This document shows, piece by piece, positions 21,721-27,809 of a stretch of 27,809 bases of DNA. Under the pieces are notes generated by a model. It had not been told where the DNA came from and searched no databases. It was given only the letters and a program-made list of their open reading frames with translations. This DNA is from Penium margaritaceum (lineage: Eukaryota > Streptophyta > Zygnematophyceae > Desmidiales > Peniaceae): contig SZWC01002398.1 in the NCBI GenBank assembly GCA_023375785.1, positions 197,430 through 225,238 on the forward strand. The letters run 5' to 3'. The position numbers and the translations under genes are program-made. How positions within the stretch are numbered: position 1 is the first letter of the stretch; every line of letters starts with the position of its first letter.

Positions 21721-21886
21721 CTTGCAGAGTTTTGCTAAAGCTTCTGCTTGTAGTGGCTCCACTGGAGCCAACCTCAACCTACAGTCCTACTTGGCGCGTC
21801 CTTAGACCTCCAAGTGTCATCCTCAAGGCAAGCTCTAGTAAGCTTCCTAGAAGCTTTCTGTCCCAGTTTGGGCCACAGAAAAATGC

Positions 21887-21955
21887 GGCCGTCGCGAGGT
21901 TTGAACCCGCGACCTCTTGTTTGAGACTCCGGTGCCTATTCAACCAAGCCAAAAG
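21887..21955 (-). other. tRNA-like (A/B box) segment inside the LTR
   Basis: Counterpart of the segment at 2741-2810. The A-box-like TGGCTTGGTTGAATAGGC is at 21934-21951 and the B-box-like GGTTCAAACC at 21898-21907 on the minus strand. The T arm can form a five-pair stem (GCGGG/CTCGC with one G-T pair). No proper anticodon stem was found. Confidence 0.5.
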
Positions 21956-22122
21956 GGTATGGTTCCTATGATGGGCTACAAGGAACATACCCATTATGGG
22001 CAGTGCATTCCTGGCCCATCTCAGAATGGACCAAGAGGACGTACTCCATAGAGCAGTGCATGCCTTGTCTGTATGTGTGGCTAGCCAGCTAGGCAGTGGA
22101 CAAGGTGCATACTATTTCAACA

Positions 22123-22142
22123 AATCTCTCCCTTGCACCTCT
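22123..22142 (-). promoter_or_regulatory. Polypurine tract of Copia-I
   Basis: The minus strand reads AGGTGCAAGGGAGAGATT directly before the LTR start. It matches the tract at 2551-2570 and would prime plus-strand synthesis. Confidence 0.78.
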
Positions 22143-22183
22143 GTCCCTCTGTCCCTTTCTCGGCTCCATCAATGCCTTGGGGC

Positions 22184-22562
22184 TCACACTTCCTCTTCCG
22201 CACTCCTCATGCCAAATCCACGAATGCGTGCATAATGCAGGTCACTCTCCAGTGGCTTGGTCATGCAGTCAGCAAGCATGCTCTTCGTTCCGCAGTGCTG
22301 CAAGTCCACCACGTTCTTCATGACCAGGTCACGTGAGTAGTGGTAACGTATGTTATTTCGCCAAGCAGGCTGCACAGCCATTACTCTCCTTGCAAACCTC
22401 TGACAGAGCAATGTACTCTGCCTCAGCCGTGGACACGGAAACACAATCCTGCTTCCTGCCTGCCCATGAGATGGCAGCGCCATTCAAGATGCACACGTAT
22501 CCAGAGGTGGATTTCCTGTCATTAAGATTTCCTCCCCAATCAGCGTCGGTGTAGGACTTCAG
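22184..22562 (-). pseudogene. Copia-I RNase H, with internal deletion
   Basis: RNase H of the minus-strand element. SYTDADWGGNLNDRKSTSGY, SWAGRKQDCVSVSTAEAEYI and the end GTKSMLADCMTKPLESDL to GFGMRSAEEEV are recognisable. Compared with 1973-2509, one base is lost near 22380. About 100 bp are deleted at about 22353, just after the segment equivalent to SLLGE; this removes the VDN/KHID block with one catalytic-type Asp and shifts the frame. The natural stop is at 22184-22186. Confidence 0.88.
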
Positions 22563-23323
22563 ACGAATGGGGTCCGTTCCTTCTTGGTCTCCAAGGACGA
22601 GGCCCATGTGACGTGTCTTTTGCAGGTAGCGCAAGATGCGCTTGACTGCCTGCCAATGTTGTGGCCCAGGGTTAGCCACGAATCTGCTCACTTGTCCAAC
22701 AGCATAGCAGATGTCCGGACGAGTCCCTACCATGGCATACATGATGCTATCCACGTCGGACTGGTAGGGGATGTCTTGCATCTCCCTTTGTTCTGCTTCG
22801 TTGCTTGGCGACATGGAGGCTTTCAGCTTTGTGTCGGTTGCCATTGGGGTGCTGACAGGTTTGCAGTCTTCCATGTGGTAGCGCTTGAGTACCTCAAAGA
22901 TGTACTTGGTTTGGTTGAGTTTGATGGTGCCTGCTACTCAGTTGCGGTGGATGGCAATCCCGAGGTAGTTCGCGAGAGGACCCATGTCCTTCATCTTGAA
23001 CCTTTTGCTGAGGTCAGAATTCAGCTCATCTTGCAGCGCGACAGAAGACAAGCAGATGATTAGATCATCCACGTACAGCGCAACCAGCATCAGCCCTCTC
23101 TCATCATCGCGCACGTACATGCTTGGGTCATTCTGGCAATGCGCGAAGGAGAGGCCGGTCATGAAGCCGTCCATCTCTTTGTACCACATCCTTGGGGCCT
23201 GTTTTAGCCCGTAGAGCGCTTTCACCAACTTGCACACCTTGCCCTTGGGAGCTTCGACTCCTTCGGGCACCTCCATCAGCACTTCCTTGTCAAGCTTCCC
23301 ATAAAGGAAAGCTGTCCTGACGT
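22502..23323 (-). pseudogene. Copia-I reverse transcriptase, second (left) copy of a duplicated segment
   Basis: The segment runs from VRTAFLYGKLDKEVLMEVPE down to DRKSTS and contains the catalytic YVDD at 23064-23075 and the block QHWQAVKRILRYLQKTRHMG. A TGA at 22935-22937 replaces the Arg CGA seen in the other two copies. It aligns without gaps to 23325-24146 with scattered substitutions; for example, in the last 125 residues about ten differ. It lacks the RT N-terminus, which is only present upstream of the other copy, so this segment cannot make a full RT. Confidence 0.9.
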
Positions 23324-23324
23324 N
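23324..23324. other. Single ambiguous base (N) at the duplication joint
   Basis: This is the only N in the window. It sits exactly where sequence equivalent to 24146 would meet sequence equivalent to 22502. A single N at such a point suggests a gap or contig join rather than a random miscall. Confidence 0.95.
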
Positions 23325-24434
23325 CAGAGGTGGATTTCCTGTCGTCGAGGTTTCCTCCCCAGTCAGCATCGGTGTAGCACTTCAGGCGAAGGGGTTCCGT
23401 TCCTTCTTGGCCTCCAAGGATGAGGCCCATGTGACGTGTCTTCTGCAGGTAGCGCAAGATGCGCTTGACTGCCTGCCAATGTTGTGGCCCAGGGTTGGCC
23501 ACGAATCTGCTCACTTGTCCCACAGCATAGCAGATGTCGGGACGGGTCCCTACCATGGCGTACATGATGCTACCCACGGCGGACTGGTAGGGGATGTCTT
23601 GCATCTCCCTTTGTTCTGCTTCGTTGCTTGGCAACATGGAGGCCTTCAGCTTTGTATCGGTCGTCATTGGGGTGCTGACAGGTTTGCAGTCTTCCATGTG
23701 GTAGCGCTTCAGTACCTCACCGATGTATTTGGTTTGGTTGAGTTCGATGGTGCCTGCTACTCGATTGCGGTGGATGGCGATCCCGAGGTAGTACTCGAGA
23801 GGACCCATGTCCTTCATCTTGAACCTTTTGCTGAGGTCAGACTTCAGCTCATCCAGCAGCTCGACTGAAGACGAGCAGATGATCAGATCATCCACGTACA
23901 GCGCAACCAGCATCAGCCCTCTCCCATCATCGGGCACGTACACGCTCGGATCACTCTGGCAATGCGCGAAGGAGAGACAGGTCATGAAACCATCCATCTC
24001 TTTGTACCACATCCTTGGGGCCTGTTTCAGCCCGTAGAGCGCTTTCACCAACTTGCACACCTTGCCCTTGGGAGCTTCGACTCCTTCGGGCACCTCCATC
24101 AGCACTTCCTTGTCAAGCTTCCCATAAAGGAAAGCTGTCCTGACGTCCATCTGGTGTATCTCCAAGTTCTTTGTGGCTGCAATGCCAAGGAGAGAGCGGA
24201 TGGAGGCAAAGGTCACGACGGGCGCGAACTTCTCATCGTACTCGGAGCCCGGACGTTGAGAGAACCCCTTAGCCACTACCCTTGCCTTGAACTTGTCAAT
24301 GCTTCCATCTTGCTTCTTTTTCACTCGGAGGACCCACTTGGATCCTACCACGTGGGCCTTGTTGGGTCTATCCACCAGCACCCACGTGCTGTTCTCGGCA
24401 ATGGACGCGAGCTCGCTATCCTCTGCCTCCTTTC
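23325..24434 (-). pseudogene. Copia-I reverse transcriptase, main copy
   Basis: The best-preserved RT of the window. After the TGA at 24432-24434 (Trp in the plus-strand copy) the frame is open to the N. It includes NSTWVLVDRPNKAHVVGSKW, KARVVAKGFSQRPGSEYDEK, NLEIHQMDVRTAFLYGKL, LKQAPRMWYKEMDGFM, the catalytic YVDD at 23887-23898, and DMGPLEYYLGIAIHRNR. It continues through the connection region to the start of RNase H (TDADWGGNLDDRKSTS). Motif content and length match a full copia RT_2 domain. Only its upstream stops and the missing RNase H continuation make it non-functional as part of a polyprotein. Confidence 0.93.
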
Positions 24435-25692
24435 ACTTGGCCGCATCTAGGCCATTCATCGCCTCCGCCACTGTGGATGGCTCTCCCTGAGCCATGCACG
24501 ACCAGCTAAGGCCGGTCCAATCATCCTCATTCCGCAAAGGTGCTTTCTTTGGTCGCAAACTGCGCCGGGGTAGTGGTGCGGCTTCTTTCTTTGGTGCTGG
24601 TGCTTCCACAGGTGTTGGTTTGTCGTCGTCGTCGTCGTCGTCATCAGAAGAGTCGTCAGACTCCAAGTCAAACGCGAAAGCCCTGGAAGCCTCGGTATCC
24701 GCATCCATGTCAGATGCTGCGTCATCCTCCACAGCTACTCTCCCATGCCCACCACCTGCTGGCAAAGCGAGCCAGTTGTCGGGTGCTTGGTCTCCGGACT
24801 CAAGCAACACTATCCACTCTCTCGCTTTGGGAGTGAAGGTCGGGTCCAGCAGCTCTCCCTTTCCAAGGGTGCGTTTGTCGAACATGACGTCGCGGCTCCT
24901 CACGAGCTTGCCTGCTGCCTGGTCGCAAAGCCAATAGGCTTTGTGTGACATGTCGTACCCAACCATGATGCACTTCTTGGAGCGTGCGTCGAGCTTGCCT
25001 CCACCTTCTCCAGACTGTATCTTCACCCATTCAGTTGACCCGAACACCTTCAGATTAGATGCATTGGGTTTCTTTCCTGACCATGCTTGCTGTGGGGTCT
25101 TTAGCTGCTTGTCCTGCTCCTTTCCACACTTATGCAAGGCGGTCGCTGGTGTGAGGTTCAAGAGGTAGCAAGCTGTTGTTGCTGCTTCAGCCCAAAAGCG
25201 AGGTGGGAGCTTGGGATCGAAGAGCATGCTTCACACCATGCCGAGTAGGGTCTGGTTCATCCTCTCGGCAACGCCGTTGCTTTGGGGGTTATAAGGGGTG
25301 GTTTGCTCGTGGCGGATGCCATGATGCTTGAGCCAAGGCTTGTATGCCTTGTACTCACCCCTGTTGTTACTTTGGAGCGTCTTCACCTTCTTGGATGTTT
25401 GCCGCTCCACCATGGCGACGAACTCGAGGAGCTTCTCCTTGACCTCTCCCTTTGTTTTGAGAAAGTAAATCCACAACTTGCGGCTGTGGTCGTCAATGAA
25501 GGTTAGGAAGTACTTGCTTCCTCCATTAGACGGTGTGTGGAAGGGTCCACACACGTCACTGTGTATGAGTTCCAAGACGTGCTCCGCTCGTTGACCTCCT
25601 CTCCTGAACGGCTTCTTCTTTGCCTTCGCTTGGAGGCATGGTTGACACAATGTACACCCTTTGCCATGCTTCATGGTGCACCCTTCCATTCC
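24435..25692 (-). pseudogene. Copia-I integrase core and acidic linker, broken
   Basis: It begins after a TAG at about 25690. The second half of the HHCC finger (GCTLCQPCLQAK) is followed by the catalytic core. The first Asp is in ELIHSDVCGPF (codon 25555-25557), the second is Asn here (LQSNNRGEY, codon 25366-25368; Asp in the plus-strand copy), and the Glu is in NGVAERMNQ. A TGA at 25228-25230 replaces Arg CGA. The C-terminal part (KVFGSTEWVKIQ, IMVGYDMSHKAYWL) leads to an acidic linker with an eight-Asp run and the basic RRSLRPKKAP block. The integrase would be inactive both from the stops and from the lost Asp. Confidence 0.92.
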
Positions 25693-26310
25693 GCGGAATA
25701 CCTATTGCTCCTGCATCTTTTGCAACATGCTGTTGGCCATGTGGCCAAATCGTCGATGCCACAGCTCAGCATCAGTGTCCTTGGTTGATGTGGCGGCCGC
25801 AGCGGTCGCCAGTGGTGCATCCTTTGGCTCCGGTGCCGCTGCCTTGGTGGCATATGCGAGTCCCTCATCCGACGCCTTGGTGACTTTGGTTTGAAGCACA
25901 TAGAGGCCGTCAAATCTTGGAACTTGAAGCATGAGATTGTCTTTGGTATACAAAATCTGGATGTCCTCGTTTTTGAGGGCCACCGCTTCCTTGTCGGTGA
26001 ACACCACTGTCATGTTGTTGTTGGTGATTTGTGAGACGGACAACAAGTTGGCTATGAAGGAGGGCATGTACACCACCTTTTGAAGGTTGAATGCCTTCTC
26101 CGCACCGTTCACTTTGAACGTGATCACCTTGTCCCCTTCGCCCATGGCTTGGACGATGACGCCGTTTGCACACTTGATGCGCATGACAGATTCGGCCATG
26201 GAGACAATTCCACCCTTCTCTTTTGATGAGTGGTGGTTGGTGCCCAAGTCAAAAGCGAATGCCCCGGGCCTAAGGATCGGTGCGCCCTTCATGGGCAGCC
26301 CCCTAGCCAT
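25693..26310 (-). pseudogene. Copia-I protease and pre-integrase finger, mutated
   Basis: Aspartic protease region. The active site reads FAFDLGTNHHSS, with DLG (26242-26250) where copia proteases have DSG or DTG. One C-to-T change in a TCG serine codon would give this Leu. Downstream are the expected blocks VVYMPSFIANLLSVSQI and FDGLYVLQTK, then the start of the HHCC integrase finger (ELWHRRFGHMANSMLQKMQE, from about 25767). This block is open from the gag region down to the TAG near 25690. Confidence 0.88.
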
Positions 26311-27156
26311 CATGTTGGTGTGCTCCTTCTTCTCCTTTCCACCTTTACTCCCGCCTTCTTTCTTGGGACTACGGTAGTCCCTAGCCCAGTGCCCAGCCTT
26401 GCCACAGTTGTGACAGTTGCCGGGCTTTTTGGAACTCTTCCCGCCACTGTTGCCTTTCCCTCCACCGCCACCACTTCCGCTGTTGCCTTGACTGGAGCGA
26501 GAGCTTGCACTTTGTCCACCAAAGCGAGATGCATAGGCTGAGATGTTTGCCTCAGCGCCACTGCGTTGCATGGCCTCGTTGCGGACGTGTTTGGCGACAG
26601 CCTTGTACGTCAGATCTTTCTCCTTCTAACCACCAAATACGGTGATTAAGGACCCCCAGCTTTCCGGCAGCACCATTAGAAGGATCATGGCACGAATGTT
26701 GGAGTCGAGATTCCATTCCATTTGCTGGACCTCCTGCAGCACGTTGTCGAACAACTACAAAAATGCGGGTATCGATTCTCCTTTGCTCACCCTCATCGAC
26801 ATCAACCGTTGGAAGATGAAGAGTCGGTTTGCTAGGGCGTTTGATTGATGCACGTGTGTGAGTTTTGCGTAGGCCTTGGCAGCCAACGTGCATCCTGTGA
26901 TGTGGGAGTGTTGAGTCTCGTTGATGGACGTCACAAGAATGGTGAGAGCCATGTTGTTCTTCATCGTCCATGCTGCAAGGTCTGCGGCATGCGTCGTCAC
27001 CGTCGCATCGGCGGGTGCTATCTCGGTCCCTTTTAGGATGTCGAGGTAGCCACGCACGTTCATAACAATCTCAAACTGCCATTTCCACAAGGGGAACCTT
27101 GTCCCCGTGAATTTGGACATACCCGCCTCAACGCGGGCTTGAGTCGGATCCGTCAT
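26311..27156 (-). pseudogene. Copia-I gag, broken
   Basis: The start ATG at 27156 (MTDPTQARVEAGMSKFTGTR) is followed by LWKWQFEIVMNVRGYL and, at about residues 100-130, LTHVHQSNALANRLFIFQRL and MRVSKGESIPAFL, the UBN2-type copia gag core. TAG stops occur at 26755-26757 and about 26632 (GG-stop-KEK; Copia-II keeps Trp at the matching GGWVEE). The nucleocapsid follows: a Gly/Ser-rich stretch and a CCHC zinc knuckle at 26374-26415 in which the last Cys is Tyr (CHNCGKAGHWARDY). Gag packages element RNA into virus-like particles. The start was chosen because it is the first ATG of the frame after the leader and gives a typical copia gag N-terminus. Confidence 0.9.
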
Positions 27157-27570
27157 TTCCTGCGGTTGCTCGTCTTCTCTGCTTCGCTGCTACTCTGCTT
27201 CATTGAGGCCGATGAGGCTGATGAGGCTGCTGACTGCGACCGTTGTCAAAGGTGCAGTTGGTTCCGTTGCATACCCCTCCCGCCCATGATCGCCTAAGGC
27301 GATGGTGCCGTCGTGAGAGAATGGAATCGGGGTCGTACCACCTTCTCAAAGGGGTAGAGCTTAATCCCGTAGGGGCTCGAGGGTCTTGTCCAACATGAAC
27401 AGAGCTGTTCCTCGTCCCCTAGTCTGCCACGTGCGCGCACTCCACCTGAAGAAGCCGATGGAGCCGATGGAGCAGATGGAGCCGTCCGATGGTCGTGTCC
27501 CTGTTGTACCTGTGCGCCCTACAAGACCACGCGCTAGTCGGTCTTGGAAGCGTGCCTTAGAACCAGAAGT
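27157..27570 (-). other. 5' leader of Copia-I between primer site and gag
   Basis: About 415 bp, presumed untranslated leader with packaging signals. It contains two short trinucleotide-like repeats: GATGAGGCT units near 27202-27235 and GCCGATGGA units near 27452-27483. A short minus-strand open frame exists here but shows no recognisable domain. Confidence 0.6.
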
Positions 27571-27585
27571 GTGGGCCCACAACCC
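27571..27585 (-). promoter_or_regulatory. Primer-binding site, half-tRNA type (initiator tRNA-Met)
   Basis: The plus strand reads GTGGGCCCACAACCC, matching 14 of 15 bases of the plant initiator tRNA-Met anticodon arm (GTGGGCCCATAACCC). It lies two bases inside the LTR end, the same spacing as in Copia-II. This supports internal, half-tRNA priming of minus-strand synthesis. Confidence 0.82.
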
Positions 27586-27587
27586 TT

Positions 27588-27809
27588 TGTCAATGCGCCG
27601 GATAGCAACGGTCTAGAAAACGGGTCCCGACATGGGAGGGCGCCAACCGCTCTTGGTATTGCAACCAAGATAAGATATCACCCTCGAACGAGGGATCCAC
27701 ACTTTAGGTTCGTTTGGTTTGCAACCTCACGAAGTCCGCATGTTGGTCTTTAGTGTCTACCTTTGGTTGGACACTCTGTGAGGAGTCTCAAAGGCAAGAA
27801 CTGTAAATG
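27588..27809 (-). repeat. Copia-I 5' LTR, partial (window edge)
   Basis: The 3' 222 bp of the LTR (R-U5 side), ending GCATTGACA at 27588. The window stops at the base equivalent to about 2996 in the plus-strand LTR, just downstream of the TATA box. It differs from the 3' LTR at 21472 by nine bases in the shared part, four of them clustered near 27672-27677. Confidence 0.9.

Larger units (their letters stand above)
21472..22122 (-). repeat. Copia-I 3' LTR (651 bp)
   Basis: On the minus strand it starts TGTTGAAATAG at 22122 and ends GCATTGACA at 21472, the same termini as the plus-strand LTR at 2571-3217. It follows a purine-rich tract and precedes unique DNA. It contains the TATA box and tRNA-like segment listed separately. 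Confidence 0.92.
22502..24146 (-). repeat. Tandem duplication of an 822-bp RT segment
   Basis: 22502-23323 and 23325-24146 are two diverged copies of the same 822-bp part of RT/RNase H, head to tail, separated only by the N at 23324. With the N the period is 823, so the frame shifts between copies. Either this is a real tandem duplication, or two similar element copies were joined in assembly. Confidence 0.88.
21472..27809 (-). mobile_element. Copia-I LTR retrotransposon, nearly complete, degenerate, with RT duplication
   Basis: A minus-strand copia element running from a partial 5' LTR at the right edge, through primer site, leader, gag, protease, integrase, linker, RT and RNase H, to a polypurine tract and 3' LTR. 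From the gag ATG at 27156 down to 23325 every block is in the same frame, consistent with the single Gag-Pol polyprotein of copia elements. That frame is broken by stops at about 26755, 26632, 25690, 25228 and 24432. At 23324 a single N joins an 822-bp repeat of the RT region. The 5' and 3' LTRs differ at nine of about 222 shared bases by my reading, so either the insertion is old or the two ends come from different copies. Confidence 0.93.

Noticed and set aside
27361..27582. Small minus-strand open frame in the Copia-I leader
   Set aside because: It lies between primer site and gag, contains simple repeats, and matches no family that I recognise.
1..27809. Ty3/gypsy element or an endogenous retrovirus
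   Set aside because: In all copies with both domains present, integrase lies before RT, and there is no envelope-like frame; this is the copia order.

Overview
This window looks like repeat-dominated nuclear DNA from a eukaryote. I see no host gene in it. It holds pieces of three decayed Ty1/copia LTR retrotransposons belonging to two families (called Copia-I and Copia-II here), two very long short-period satellite arrays, a purine-rich low-complexity tract and a GC-rich minisatellite. A green-lineage (plant or green algal) host is my best guess but is not proven. The reason is that both readable primer-binding sites match the anticodon arm of initiator tRNA-Met, including the GTGGG stem typical of plants rather than the CTGGG of animals, and that several stop mutations lie in CG or CHG contexts.

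Layout, left to right. 1-3217 (+): 3' part of a Copia-I element (integrase core, acidic linker, reverse transcriptase, RNase H, polypurine tract, 647-bp 3' LTR), cut by the window edge and broken by five stops and one frameshift. 3218-3600: purine-rich GGGA/GGAC tract with a 15-G run. 3601-3761: GC-rich minisatellite of 17-20 bp units. 3762-4210: no gene seen. 4211-8981: satellite A, a 10-bp unit close to GTACAACTCC. 8982-13116 (-): Copia-II element with 5' LTR, primer site, gag, protease, integrase and half of the RT; its 3' part is missing where it meets satellite A, and its 5' LTR is flush with satellite B. 13117-21286: satellite B, an 11-bp unit close to CCCTAGTTGCG, carrying higher-order repeats of about 0.88 and 2.1-2.3 kb. 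21287-21471: short unique spacer. 21472-27809 (-): a nearly complete Copia-I element with 3' LTR, polypurine tract, one continuous gag-pol frame broken only by stops, primer site and the start of its 5' LTR. Its RT region is present twice as an 822-bp tandem duplication with a single N at the joint.

How it fits together. The Copia-I copies are encoded as one Gag-PR-IN-RT-RNase H polyprotein, the usual copia order, but none is intact. All eight premature stops that can be compared with an unbroken copy in the window are explained by C-to-T or G-to-A changes. The same chemistry explains the commonest variants of both satellites, in which the single CpG of each unit appears as CG, TG or CA. The region therefore reads as methylated, silenced heterochromatin decaying by cytosine deamination. 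I found no convincing new gene system. The strongest observations are the higher-order structure of satellite B, the shared deamination signature, the half-tRNA priming sites, a tRNA-like module inside the Copia-I LTR, and the RT duplication at the N.
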